Below, piece after piece: positions 8,601 through 16,600 of a DNA stretch of 64,000 nucleotides (position 1 is its first letter; each line of letters starts with the position of its first letter). A program made the position numbers and the translations under genes. Origin of the DNA: Bacillus sp. SD088 (GTDB lineage Bacteria > Bacillota > Bacilli > Bacillales > Bacillaceae_C); NCBI RefSeq assembly GCF_017355205.1, contig NZ_JADIJK010000022.1:29158-93157 (forward strand), read 5' to 3'. The notes below the pieces were generated by a model. The model was not told where the DNA came from. It saw nothing but the letters and a program-made list of their open reading frames with translations, and made no database searches.

Positions 8601-10409
8601 ATGATGCGTTTTAAACAAATAGCAGCCGTGATGATGGGAACCTTTTTGGTATTTGGCTCACTTCCTTTTTCAGTGTTAGCGAAAGAGAATGAGGATGCCT
8701 ATACAACGAAGGATGAAGCCATATACGGCAAACTGGGGGCAAATGGAGCCCTACAGGATATGTATGTGGTCAATACATTTCATGACGCGAAGCCTGGCAC
8801 CATCACAGATCATGGAGAATATACGGATGTTCAAAACTTGAGTAATTTATTGGATATCGAACAGCTGGATGATGGTAAGGTCCGTTTTCAGGTGGAAAAA
8901 GGGGATGATAATTTTTATTATCAAGGTGCCATCGATAACCGGCCACTGCCATGGAATATTGAAATCAGCTATATGCTGGATGGAAAAAAAGTGGACCCTA
9001 ATGAATTGGCTGGGAAAAGTGGATCTTTAGAATTGCAGATTAAGACTTCTGGCAATGATGATGCAGACCCCGCGTTTTTCGAGAATTATATGATGCAAAT
9101 CTCGCTGACGCTTGATCCAGTCAAGTTTGATCAGATTCAAGCTCCTGATGCAACCAAAGCGAAATCCGGTAAAGATACGATGCTAACCTTTACTGTTATG
9201 CCGAAAAAGGAAGAAACATTCATTGTATCTGCTGATGTGACGGATCTTGAAATGGACCCGATTAACATATCAGCAACACCGGCTACGATTCCTTTTGATG
9301 ATCCGGATTTGGGAGACATGAAAGGGAATATGACATCCTTGGCCGACGCGATTAAAAAGATTAATGACGGGGTTGGCGATTTGAAGGGTGGCATTTCGGA
9401 CTTGAATGGTGGTGCCACCGAACTGAGTAATGGTTCTAGTAGTTACCTGAATGGGATCAATCAGCTGAATCGATCATCCGGTGAACTGGTCGGCGGTTCC
9501 TCGGAAATCCAAAAGGCTCTACAGCAAGTGGCAGGTGCATTGCAAAGTGCTCCAAATGAGACTCCTGACACAGGTGATCTTAAACAATTACCAGAAGGCC
9601 TTCATGCATTAGCAGGTGGCTTAAACGAAACGGCTGATGGACTTGATGAATTGCGTGCTAACTATGATAAGGCCTATAGTAGTTTAGCTGAGGCGCTATA
9701 CGCGATCCCGAATGGTAACATCACAGAAGATCAAATAGAGGAATTATTAACAAGTGATGTCGATCAGGAAGTTGTCAACCAATTATTAGAGTCTTATGAA
9801 TCAGCTCAGAGAGCTAAAGGTACGTATGAGTCAGTGAAGCCCTTATTTGATGCAGTGACGGGAACATTGGATAACATTTCTGGTGCAGTACGAAAAATGG
9901 CAGACGAAGCCAACTCTACCGCATCTGCAGTGGAAAGTGGACTTAATAATATGGATGGTTTTGATGAACTAGAAAAATTGCAATCAGGCATATCAGACCT
10001 TGCATCACAGTATCAATCTTTCCATCAAGGATTAGCAGAATACACCAATGGCGTTAGCGATTTGGCAACCAACTATCAAGAGATTGATAAAGGTATCAAG
10101 GGACTTGGCAGTGGCACTGCTTCTCTTGAGGAAGGTGCCGGAGCTCTTCAGAACGGCACGGAAGAACTTGAAAAAGAAACCAGTGATTTGCCTAACGAAA
10201 TGCAGTCCGAGATAGATAAAATGCTAGAGGAATATGATACATCTGACTTCGAGCCAATCTCGTTTGTGTCTGAAGAAAATAAAAAAGTCGATGTTGTACA
10301 ATTCGCCCTGCAGACTGAATTGATTGAAATAGAAGAACCTGAAAGCATAAAAGAAACAAATTTAGAAAACAAAGGTCTTTGGGATCGGTTCTTGGATTTG
10401 TTCCGCTAA
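8601..10409 (+). CDS. secreted LxxG-heptad-repeat protein (YhgE/Pip-like)
   Basis: A 602-residue protein starting two bases after the exporter stop, with GAGGAG as ribosome site. Residues 1-27 are a signal peptide (ending SVLA before KEN). A beta-rich region follows to about residue 230, then heptads such as INDGVGDLKGGISDLNGG and ELSNGSSSYLNGINQL, the X-X-X-Leu-X-X-Gly repeats found in YhgE/Pip proteins, forming a long coiled coil on the outer face. Unlike full YhgE proteins it has no C-terminal membrane bundle; it ends GLWDRFLDLFR. It probably works as the external arm of the MMPL exporter, an inference from operon structure and the known YhgE-RND partnership. A TTG start 51 bases upstream inside the exporter gene is unlikely. 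Confidence 0.8.
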   Translation: MMRFKQIAAVMMGTFLVFGSLPFSVLAKENEDAYTTKDEAIYGKLGANGALQDMYVVNTFHDAKPGTITDHGEYTDVQNLSNLLDIEQLDDGKVRFQVEKGDDNFYYQGAIDNRPLPWNIEISYMLDGKKVDPNELAGKSGSLELQIKTSGNDDADPAFFENYMMQISLTLDPVKFDQIQAPDATKAKSGKDTMLTFTVMPKKEETFIVSADVTDLEMDPINISATPATIPFDDPDLGDMKGNMTSLADAIKKINDGVGDLKGGISDLNGGATELSNGSSSYLNGINQLNRSSGELVGGSSEIQKALQQVAGALQSAPNETPDTGDLKQLPEGLHALAGGLNETADGLDELRANYDKAYSSLAEALYAIPNGNITEDQIEELLTSDVDQEVVNQLLESYESAQRAKGTYESVKPLFDAVTGTLDNISGAVRKMADEANSTASAVESGLNNMDGFDELEKLQSGISDLASQYQSFHQGLAEYTNGVSDLATNYQEIDKGIKGLGSGTASLEEGAGALQNGTEELEKETSDLPNEMQSEIDKMLEEYDTSDFEPISFVSEENKKVDVVQFALQTELIEIEEPESIKETNLENKGLWDRFLDLFR

Positions 10410-10475
10410 AAAGTGGAAGTAACTCCATTTCCTCCTAAAACATAGGGATGATGGCAGTTCGCAATACTTAATAAA

Positions 10476-10524
10476 GCGTGCCAGGTACTGAAACAATTTT
10501 GAATCGTTTCAGTACCTGGCATGC
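10476..10524. terminator. long perfect hairpin after exporter operon
   Basis: Arms 10476-10494 and 10506-10524 form a 19-bp stem (one G-T pair) around an 11-base loop; the core is GCCAGGTACTGAAAC and its complement. No strong T-run follows, so it may be a repeat-type hairpin as much as a terminator. It separates the exporter operon from the convergent protease pair. Confidence 0.6.
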
Positions 10525-10595
10525 TTGTCTTTATAAGGCCCATTATAATCCGTCTAATGAAGTTAATTGGAAAGGGATCGCGGAGCTAGCTATAT

Positions 10596-10973
10596 TTACG
10601 TATAAACCGATAATTCCTTCGTATCAATTATAAGGTTCGAAGCCTTTATAAAGTCAAATCCCAGAATACCGTCAATATCCATTCCATAATCCATATTCCC
10701 AATTTCAACTTCAAAGTTCTCTTGGCGAATGTTTCCAAAATGAATATGATCAAAAATTTTTACATATACGTACTCGACGCCACCGACTCCTCGAATCATA
10801 TCTACAATATCGTTTTTTTCAGGTTCAACCCCAATTTCCCCTACTACATCCGCATTAAAAATAGTTCCCGCAGATCCTGTGTCTAATAAGACTTTATTAA
10901 GTTCTCTCTTATTCCCACGAAACTCTATCTCAAGACGAACAAATGGAAGACCATACTGAATATCGATTTTCAT
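10596..10973 (-). CDS. retropepsin-like single-domain aspartic protease
   Basis: A 125-residue cytoplasmic protein with the catalytic signature LLDTGSAGT (Asp at about residue 31) and a second family motif DGILGFDFI at about residue 105, with beta-rich sequence between. This is the length of one retropepsin lobe, so it would act as a homodimer. Bacterial members (gag-asp_protease / Asp_protease_2 families) are little studied. The gene overlaps the end of the 85-residue gene upstream by four bases (ATGA), so the two are translated together and probably work together. There is no signal peptide. The active-site motif is complete. Confidence 0.78.
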   Translation of the reverse strand: MKIDIQYGLPFVRLEIEFRGNKRELNKVLLDTGSAGTIFNADVVGEIGVEPEKNDIVDMIRGVGGVEYVYVKIFDHIHFGNIRQENFEVEIGNMDYGMDIDGILGFDFIKASNLIIDTKELSVYT

Positions 10974-11227
10974 CTTAAACTCCTAATCCCTGCATATCTC
11001 TCACGTGCAACTAGGTTAGGGCGTGATGTATGAAAAAAGCAATATTCTCGATAAGGTTTTTCTTTTCGTAATTCATCATAACGCCGCATAGCCTCACTTG
11101 ACTTTTCAAATCGATCAATAACTACTATTTCTTCAATATATCTTTTCCCTTCTTTTGAGTGCGCCTTCATGACTTCTAATACAACCCATTCATTTGGAAA
11201 TCGTTTTTGTACTTCTAGCCAACGCAT
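10970..11227 (-). CDS. small conserved partner of retropepsin-like protease
   Basis: An 85-residue basic protein starting MRWLEVQKRFPNEWVVLEVM, with a central EEIVVIDRFEKSSEAMRRYD and a conserved-looking C-terminus FFHTSRPNLVARERYAGIR. I recall similar small proteins encoded next to bacterial retropepsin-like proteases but know no function. GAGGGATGAGATG gives a good ribosome site. The four-base overlap with the protease gene suggests a stoichiometric pair: a substrate, inhibitor or adaptor of the protease are all possible. It could also be an antitoxin-like partner, but nothing in the sequence proves that. Confidence 0.65.
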   Translation of the reverse strand: MRWLEVQKRFPNEWVVLEVMKAHSKEGKRYIEEIVVIDRFEKSSEAMRRYDELRKEKPYREYCFFHTSRPNLVARERYAGIRSLR

Positions 11228-11534
11228 CTCATCCCTCCGTTCAGGTATGTTTGTCTACATTATACCACAGAAATTGAAGGCATTTTTTATAGTACGGGGG
11301 TGGACAATATGCCTATCAACCAGGAGAAGATTTGCTTAGTGACCTCAGTCATAGCAAACAGTAATATTCAAACCCAAAAAAGGCTGTCGATGCCTTAGCG
11401 AGGAACCACTATGGCGGAGGTGTTAGAATATGATCAAAGAGCCTTGATCCCGCTGCCTTTTTAAATCAGCGGGTTCTATTTGTGCAGACTCTGAGGAGTG
11501 ATTTTGAATGGTTTCAGAATCTAACACAGATTCT
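11228..11534. other. intergenic region with degenerate sequence
   Basis: No intact gene. In one plus-strand frame the string NPKKAVDALARNHYGGGVRI can be read between stops (about 11370-11430), looking like a decayed coding remnant I cannot identify. A hairpin CCCGCTG/CAGCGGG (about 11450-11475) lies in the same stretch and might end transcription arriving from either side. Confidence 0.3.
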
Positions 11535-12404
11535 TTAATTCGGCTCCATATGAACATGGACATCGTAAACCCCGTATTTCTCAATCATGACATTTTCTAC
11601 ACGGCTCGCTATATCATGGGCCTCATGAATATTTAAATTCTCATTCACCAGAATCGCAACATCGATGACTTCATTATTTCCATAATTTCTGCCCTTGATT
11701 TCCTGGATTCCCTTTACGCCATCGACCTTAACGATGACGTCGTGATAAAGTTGAATTTTATCTTCATCAAATCCATCGGAAAGCTCATGAGACGCTCCTT
11801 TAAAGATATCCCAAGCGGTTTTACAAATTAATAGCCCCACAATAATGGCTGTTACTGTATCAAGCCACGCCATATTGAATTGAGAACCGAAGATACCAAT
11901 TGCGATCCCTATACTTACCCATGCATCGGAAAGATTGTCCTTTGCTGCTGCCATAACCGCTTTGCTATTAATTTTATTCGCTAATTTTTTATTGTAACGA
12001 TAAATAAAATACATGGCTAATGCTGAAAAGACTCCTACATATCCTGCCAACATATCTGGTGCGACCTTTTCCTCTTGAAACATGGAGGTGATGGCATCCC
12101 GCAATACTTGTATGCCAACAGCTAACATAATAAAAGAAGCAATCATCGAGGAAATCGATTCACTTTTCCAATGACCATACCGATGATCCTGATCAGGTGG
12201 TCTTCTCGATAACTTGAGCCCAATGAGGACGGCAATAGAGGCAATAATATCGGTAGTATTATTTAAACCATCTGCTTTTAAAGCAGTGGAGTCACTCATA
12301 TAGCCAAAAACTAATTTTAAGATGGAAAGGCAGATATAAGCCATGATGCTAACAATGGCTCCTCTTTCGCCTAATTTAAGATTTTTGTACTTTTGCTCAT
12401 CCAT
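11535..12404 (-). CDS. cation diffusion facilitator, probably manganese exporter
   Basis: A 289-residue CDF transporter with six membrane helices and a C-terminal cytoplasmic metal-binding domain (ending VYDVHVHMEP). The transport site in helix 2 reads NNTTD (N48, D52) and in helix 5 DNLSD, i.e. NxxxD plus DxxxD rather than the HxxxD of zinc exporters. N/D with D/D is the arrangement reported for Mn-selective CDFs (MntE; B. subtilis MneP/MneS group). I therefore predict Mn(II)/H+ antiport; iron or cobalt cannot be excluded. Start ATG 12404 follows GGAGGG; an in-frame start eight codons upstream has no ribosome site. No recognisable Mn riboswitch (yybP-ykoY) was seen upstream. Confidence 0.85.
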   Translation of the reverse strand: MDEQKYKNLKLGERGAIVSIMAYICLSILKLVFGYMSDSTALKADGLNNTTDIIASIAVLIGLKLSRRPPDQDHRYGHWKSESISSMIASFIMLAVGIQVLRDAITSMFQEEKVAPDMLAGYVGVFSALAMYFIYRYNKKLANKINSKAVMAAAKDNLSDAWVSIGIAIGIFGSQFNMAWLDTVTAIIVGLLICKTAWDIFKGASHELSDGFDEDKIQLYHDVIVKVDGVKGIQEIKGRNYGNNEVIDVAILVNENLNIHEAHDIASRVENVMIEKYGVYDVHVHMEPN

Positions 12405-12589
12405 CTTCGTCCCTCCCTCACCAAGCACTTGTATCCATCATACTGAATGAACTATGAGTGGGTCTATAGAAACCTTTTTACCTGACTCTATGTTAATGAG
12501 CAAAAGGCAAGTATGTTGCATCAAGGAAAAATCCCCTATATCACAATAAAGTTACCAAAAGGATTGCTTATCTTTTGTTCACTTTCTAT

Positions 12590-12701
12590 TTATCCACAAC
12601 CTGAATAGAGTTACCCACAGGAGGACATTTCATTTATTACACACAGGTTACGAACAAGTTATGCACAATAGTTATCCACATATGCACAGATCCTATCCAC
12701 A
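12590..12701 (+). other. DnaA-box cluster about 40 kb from oriC
   Basis: Perfect TTATNCACA boxes lie at 12590-12598, 12659-12667 and 12672-12680, all in the same direction. One-mismatch boxes lie at 12611, 12637, 12680 and 12693. The interval is between the CDF gene and the CxxH/CxxC gene. Further boxes lie at 13002-13010 (one mismatch) and 13081-13089 (perfect) at the end of htrC. B. subtilis has DnaA-box clusters outside oriC that restrain initiation; as I recall one is in the yydA(rlmH)-yycS interval, a comparable place. Confidence 0.75.
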
Positions 12702-12717
12702 TTTCGTGATTAGAATA

Positions 12718-12879
12718 TTAGTTCCCCACAAGATATGCTGCTACGTTTCGACAATATTCACAGGCTGTTGATAAATCTCCCTCTGTTTGTAGCTTGTCCA
12801 TAATCGGTGCTGTTTCCCATTCATCAACAATCACATCTAAAGCTAATTCCACATGCCTTTCACAGCAATTCACCTTCAT
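12718..12879 (-). CDS. CxxH/CxxC small zinc-type protein
   Basis: A 53-residue frame starting at ATG 12879 with AAGGATAGG upstream. It begins MKVNCCERHVELALDVIVDE and ends CEYCRNVAAYLVGN. Cys-x-x-His near the N-terminus and Cys-x-x-Cys near the C-terminus, with the closing AYLVGN, identify the CxxH/CxxC family known from Bacillus (BA_5709 family). The four ligands suggest one structural zinc. Function is unknown. In Bacillus this gene normally stands between htrC and rlmH, which fits its place 211 bases downstream of htrC here. Confidence 0.8.
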   Translation of the reverse strand: MKVNCCERHVELALDVIVDEWETAPIMDKLQTEGDLSTACEYCRNVAAYLVGN

Positions 12880-13043
12880 AAACGCCTATCCTTCTTGCTT
12901 TTACCACAACTTGCATTTTCTTACTTTTTGATTAGAATCTTTTTTTCATGCTTTACTTTTTGTATTTTAAACGCTTTTTTCGACAAAGTCACAGATCTAG
13001 GTTATCCCCAAGTGAGTATACTCAATCTTTTTTCTCACGAAAA

Positions 13044-13076
13044 AAAACGGGAAAGTATTCTTCACCTCCCCGTTTT
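13044..13076 (-). terminator. htrC terminator
   Basis: Arms AAAACGGG (13044-13051) and CCCGTTTT (13069-13076) are inverted, with a run of T on the minus strand after the stem. It lies just past the htrC stop. Confidence 0.7.
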
Positions 13077-13090
13077 ACAGTTATCCACAT

Positions 13091-14299
13091 TTACATTCGC
13101 GATTCATCTGTTAATTTAAGAGTGGCTTCGCTCAATTCACCACCTCTGTAATATTTCACCTCCATAGAATCTCCGACACTTTTCTGATTATAAAGGTGCT
13201 TTCGTAATTGAAGAATATCATCTACTTTTTCTCCATCAAGTTCAACAATAACGTCCAATTCTTTTAGACCTGCACTTTGTGCTGGAGAATTCGGTACAAC
13301 TGATTCAATCATCACGCCTTCTTGAACGTCTTTAGGCAATTTTAATGTCTGCTCTTGATGATAAGCCGCCACTTCATTGACATTCCGTAATGTAACTCCC
13401 ATTGAAGGACGTTTTACTTCGCCAAATTTCTCTAAATCCTCAATCACTGGGATCACATAGTTGATCGGGATGGAGAATCCAATTCCTTCTACAGCACTTT
13501 CAGCAATTTTCATGGAGTTAATGCCAACCACTTGGCCACCAATATTCACTAAAGCTCCTCCACTATTTCCTGGGTTAATCGCTGCATCCGTTTGAATAAC
13601 CTCTGCCTGCCAATCAGGAATTCCATCCTGGTTAATATCAACCGGGACCGTTCGATTCACACCTGATATGATTCCTTGAGTAACTGATCCGGAGAATTGC
13701 AATCCAAGTGGATTTCCAATTGCAAGAACGGGCTCGCCAATCTTCAAAGCATCTGAATCACCGAATTCGGAAATCATTTCATCAGGAATATCTTTGGAGT
13801 CAACTTCTACAACGGCAAGGTCTGTCCAAACATCGCTTCCTCTTAATTCTGCTGGAAACTTTGTCCCATCTTCCAGCGTGACCTCTAATTGAGAAGCTCC
13901 TTCCACCACATGATGGTTCGTAACAATATAGACAGTGTCATCCGCTTTTTTATACATGACACCTGAACCGACTCCAGCTTCTTGGCCTTGGCCCTCAGTT
14001 CCAGACCAAAAACTAGAGGTTTGAATGTTCGTAATCCCGACAACCGCTTTCGCCGTTTTATCGACTGCAGATGTAACATCTGTTGTTACATCAAGGGAAA
14101 CATTTTTTGACGGAGCATTTCCCTGATTACTTTGTCCGGATTCTACTTGCGCATGATCATTTGTATTACTCGTAACAGCAGGATAAATCAAAACCACTAA
14201 TAGTGCACCAATAATGCCACCAACCAAGCCGATGAAAAAGCTTGATCCCTTCCCCCTTTTTCGATCTCGGTTTGTGCTGTGATCATCATAATACCCCAC
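13091..14299 (-). CDS. htrC: HtrA-family serine protease (YyxA/HtrC)
   Basis: A 402-residue membrane-anchored protease: cytoplasmic N-terminus (MGYYDDHSTNRDRKRG), one membrane helix at about 20-43, trypsin-like domain with the triad H130 (TNHHVV), D160 (TDLAVV) and S246 (GNSGGAL), then a C-terminal PDZ domain (about 290-395, with VVPNSPAQSAGL). It acts outside the membrane degrading or refolding damaged secreted proteins. GTG at 14299 is preferred because AAAGGA lies nine bases upstream and MGYYD is a common family start; the ATG three codons earlier is too close to that site. It lies next to the wal operon, as in B. subtilis. Confidence 0.95.
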   Translation of the reverse strand: MGYYDDHSTNRDRKRGKGSSFFIGLVGGIIGALLVVLIYPAVTSNTNDHAQVESGQSNQGNAPSKNVSLDVTTDVTSAVDKTAKAVVGITNIQTSSFWSGTEGQGQEAGVGSGVMYKKADDTVYIVTNHHVVEGASQLEVTLEDGTKFPAELRGSDVWTDLAVVEVDSKDIPDEMISEFGDSDALKIGEPVLAIGNPLGLQFSGSVTQGIISGVNRTVPVDINQDGIPDWQAEVIQTDAAINPGNSGGALVNIGGQVVGINSMKIAESAVEGIGFSIPINYVIPVIEDLEKFGEVKRPSMGVTLRNVNEVAAYHQEQTLKLPKDVQEGVMIESVVPNSPAQSAGLKELDVIVELDGEKVDDILQLRKHLYNQKSVGDSMEVKYYRGGELSEATLKLTDESRM

Positions 14300-14465
14300 A
14301 CACACCATTCCTTTCTATAAACTCTTCCATTTAGTTTGGCTTTTCTTTCTTATATTATAATCTAAAAGCGAAACTTTCAAAAAGGAATCGTCTCCGTTAT
14401 GCTCGTTACCCTTTTTTGTTCTAACAATATCGGTGTCCCAGCTCAATCTATACTGTGAATTTTTA

Positions 14466-14503
14466 AAAAAGCCTTCCTATCTCGTTTAGGATAGAAAAGC
14501 TTT
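14466..14503 (-). terminator. hairpin after small frame 14518-14697
   Basis: GCTTTTCTATCC pairs with GATAGGAAGGC around a seven-base loop, followed on the minus strand by TTTTTT. It begins only about 15 bases after the stop of the small frame, suggesting that frame was once the end of a transcribed gene. Confidence 0.65.
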
Positions 14504-14517
14504 ATGTAAATTCCTGA

Positions 14518-14697
14518 TTACTCACGGGAAAAATCGCTTGGCAGTGCTTCTTGATAATTTCCATACACATCAACTGACTCCATAATCTGATCATCGATAT
14601 AATGAAACCCCTCTATTACGCTTACTTTACTTTTTACATGCCGCACGTTAGCAAATATAATTCCGTTATTTGCCGTTAGACCCGATTTATTCGCCAT
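14518..14697 (-). CDS. possible small or remnant ORF, 59 residues
   Basis: From ATG 14697 the frame reads MANKSGLTANNGIIFANVRH and ends DVYGNYQEALPSDFSRE. The first third is simply the translation of the 21-bp repeat array, while the last 35 residues look like ordinary coding sequence, and a good terminator follows at once. No ribosome site is visible. I do not recognise it. It may be the tail of a deleted gene that became fused to repeats. Confidence 0.3.
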   Translation of the reverse strand: MANKSGLTANNGIIFANVRHVKSKVSVIEGFHYIDDQIMESVDVYGNYQEALPSDFSRE

Positions 14698-14780
14698 ACT
14701 CTCTGTTTATTAGCCATCGGTATGATGTTATTCGTCGTTAGAACACTTTTATTCGCCGTGACCATTTTTTCCTCGCCACA
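14646..14780. repeat. degenerate 21-bp tandem repeat (TTATTCGCCGTTAGAAC type)
   Basis: TTAT(T/C)(C/T)GCC-like motifs start at 14666, 14687, 14707, 14728 and 14749, a period of 20-21 bases, with weaker copies at about 14648 and 14769. Typical units are TTATTTGCCGTTAGACCCGA and TTATTCGTCGTTAGAACACT. Non-coding repeat of unknown role. Confidence 0.65.
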
Positions 14781-14947
14781 AGAAAAGCGTAAGGCGCCTT
14801 GCTCAGCCCCGACAAGCAAATGTTCTGAGACAAGAAAAGTCCGGTTTTGACTTTTATTGGCTCAGGTTATTTGACCTCGAGGGGCTAGGCGCTGGAGCTA
14901 GATCAAAACACTAGCCAAAATTTTATACTTTCTTATCTTTTTAAAAA
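14781..14947. repeat. dispersed palindrome-ended repeat A, copy 1
   Basis: It begins AGAAAAGCGTAAGGCGCC, contains GCCCCGACAAGCAAATGTTC, has an internal hairpin around AAAGTCCGG, and ends GGGGCTAGGCGCTGGAGCTA. Downstream AAAATTTTATACTTTCTTAT recurs after copy 2. The ends AAAAGCG...GGCGCC and GGCGC...GAGCTA are shared by copies at 30985, 32543, 39350, 41838 and 46206 (reversed). Confidence 0.75.
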
Positions 14948-14983
14948 AGTCCCCGCTAGTCGCAGATCGACTTGCGGGGTACT
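14948..14983 (-). terminator. walJ / wal operon terminator
   Basis: AGTACCCCGCAAGTCG pairs with CGACTAGCGGGGACT (minus strand) and is followed by TTTTTT. It lies immediately after the walJ stop at 14988. Confidence 0.85.
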
Positions 14984-14987
14984 TTCA

Positions 14988-15782
14988 CTAAACAGCTGTT
15001 AAACTTGTAGGCTTACTTGGGTCGGTATCAAATAATTTAAATTGGCTGCCAACAGGCATGTCCTTTTCTTCCAATGTTTGTTGAACACTCATCCTTGCTA
15101 GGTCCTTCATATTATTGTCCAAGCTTAGATGGGCTAAATAAATCGCCTTCGTGCGGTCGCCAATGCAATCGCACATCGCCAGTGCAGCATCTTCGTTGGA
15201 AACATGCCCGACATCACTCAAAATTCTCCGTTTGATATTCCAAGGATATCTTCCCATTCGTAACATCTGGACATCATGATTGCTTTCAAATACATACATG
15301 TCCGCGTTCTCAATCGTCCCTTTCATTCGATCACTCACATAGCCTGTATCGGTAATGAGAACAAGTTTTTTCTCTCCTAGATGAAAGCTATAGAACATCG
15401 GCTCTACCGCGTCATGGGAGACACCAAAGGATTCAATCTGTAATGCACCGAAGCTTTTCACTGTTTCCATTTCAAAATTGAATTTTTGATCGGTCGAAAT
15501 CGTCCCTAATTGGCGCTCCATTGCATTCCATGTCTTTTCATTCGCATAGATTGGTAACTTATATTTACGTGCCATAATTCCGACCCCTTTTATATGATCG
15601 GAATGCTCATGTGTGACAAGGATCGCATCCAAATTGGCTGGGTCTCGTCCAATTTGCTGAAATAATTTATCCATTTGCTTTCCGCTTAATCCCGCATCTA
15701 CCAGAATGGAATGGTCCTCTGTTTCTATATAAGTAGCATTTCCGGTACTCCCACTTGCCAGTACACTAAACTGCATTGACAT
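14988..15782 (-). CDS. walJ: WalJ (YycJ) metallo-beta-lactamase-fold hydrolase
   Basis: A 264-residue metallo-beta-lactamase-fold protein: [19 protein letters not shown], the metal motif [11 protein letters not shown] (about 58-68), [11 protein letters not shown] and VFESNHD as further metal ligands. WalJ homologues are predicted exonucleases/phosphodiesterases; genetic work links them to WalRK output and to mismatch-repair or replication coordination, but the substrate is uncertain. It is the last gene of the walRKHIJ operon; its ribosome site GGAG lies inside the last codons of walI. I chose ATG 15782 (MSMQF); the GTG at 15791 overlaps that ribosome site. Confidence 0.93.
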   Translation of the reverse strand: MSMQFSVLASGSTGNATYIETEDHSILVDAGLSGKQMDKLFQQIGRDPANLDAILVTHEHSDHIKGVGIMARKYKLPIYANEKTWNAMERQLGTISTDQKFNFEMETVKSFGALQIESFGVSHDAVEPMFYSFHLGEKKLVLITDTGYVSDRMKGTIENADMYVFESNHDVQMLRMGRYPWNIKRRILSDVGHVSNEDAALAMCDCIGDRTKAIYLAHLSLDNNMKDLARMSVQQTLEEKDMPVGSQFKLFDTDPSKPTSLTAV

Positions 15783-15787
15783 TCCCT

Positions 15788-16600
15788 TCACTCCAATAAC
15801 GTTTTCTCCTTGTCCGGCTTCCCTTGTATTACATTTCCCTCATACGCATTGACAAGCATGTCCATTCGTTCACCATCTTTTTCTACAATCACATGCCAAG
15901 TCGGTGTTAACACCTGTGTTGCTTCCATATTTACGAGTGTATAATAGCCGAGCTTTACCTTCCCGACGATTTTACTATCGGTTAAAGCCCCCCGATGATA
16001 AAGAGCTTCTATGGCTCGGATTGGTGCAAGCACTTCATCTTCTTCATCATTGATCGGTTCAATCGGATCTAGCATCGTTTGATCATAAGAAACAACGGCT
16101 CCATCATCATTAAGGTGGAAAGTTAATTGGGCACTCTGATTCATAAAGATAAATTTATCTTCTTCCGCCTCTTGAAAATAGATAATCGAATCATCCTCTT
16201 CATCATAACCCCAAAAAGCATATTGCTCCCCATTGACAACATTCTCTTGCACAAACTCATTTAAAGCTTCAGGGTCCTCAAAGCTTTCTAGTAAAAACGG
16301 CTTTGCTAACTGACTATGAATGGCCGTGCCATCATTCAATTGAATCTCCTGATCCTTCAAGTCCTTGAACATTTCTTTTGTGAAAGTCTTCGTGTTCGCA
16401 CTTAAATAATGATCCATTACCGTTTCTTCTGATAGCTCGTCATATTCGACTCCATCCGCTTTCAAATTTTCTGCTAAAGTAGCTGTAGTATTTGTGCTCA
16501 CTTCATATTGCTCTCTTTTGACCTGCAATTGTGTCAGAAGAAACACATCTAAGACGAGAAAAGCAATGATAAAGATGGCTTTAATTTTCCCCCAATCCAT
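15788..16600 (-). CDS. walI: WalI (YycI), regulator of WalK
   Basis: A 270-residue protein with one N-terminal membrane helix ([20 protein letters not shown]) and an extracellular domain with the YycI fold, ending in [15 protein letters not shown]. In B. subtilis WalI and WalH form a membrane complex with WalK through their helices and hold down kinase activity. The start ATG follows the walH stop TAG with no gap, so translation is coupled. Length matches the family. Confidence 0.93.
   Translation of the reverse strand: MDWGKIKAIFIIAFLVLDVFLLTQLQVKREQYEVSTNTTATLAENLKADGVEYDELSEETVMDHYLSANTKTFTKEMFKDLKDQEIQLNDGTAIHSQLAKPFLLESFEDPEALNEFVQENVVNGEQYAFWGYDEEDDSIIYFQEAEEDKFIFMNQSAQLTFHLNDDGAVVSYDQTMLDPIEPINDEEDEVLAPIRAIEALYHRGALTDSKIVGKVKLGYYTLVNMEATQVLTPTWHVIVEKDGERMDMLVNAYEGNVIQGKPDKEKTLLE

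Noticed and set aside
11228..11534. Riboswitch for the CDF gene
   Set aside because: The region lies downstream of the CDF gene, not upstream, and I could not fold a known manganese riboswitch from it.
12853..13119. Plus-strand 88-residue frame near htrC
   Set aside because: Antisense to the CxxH/CxxC gene start and htrC terminator; hydrophobic composition is a by-product of T-rich DNA.
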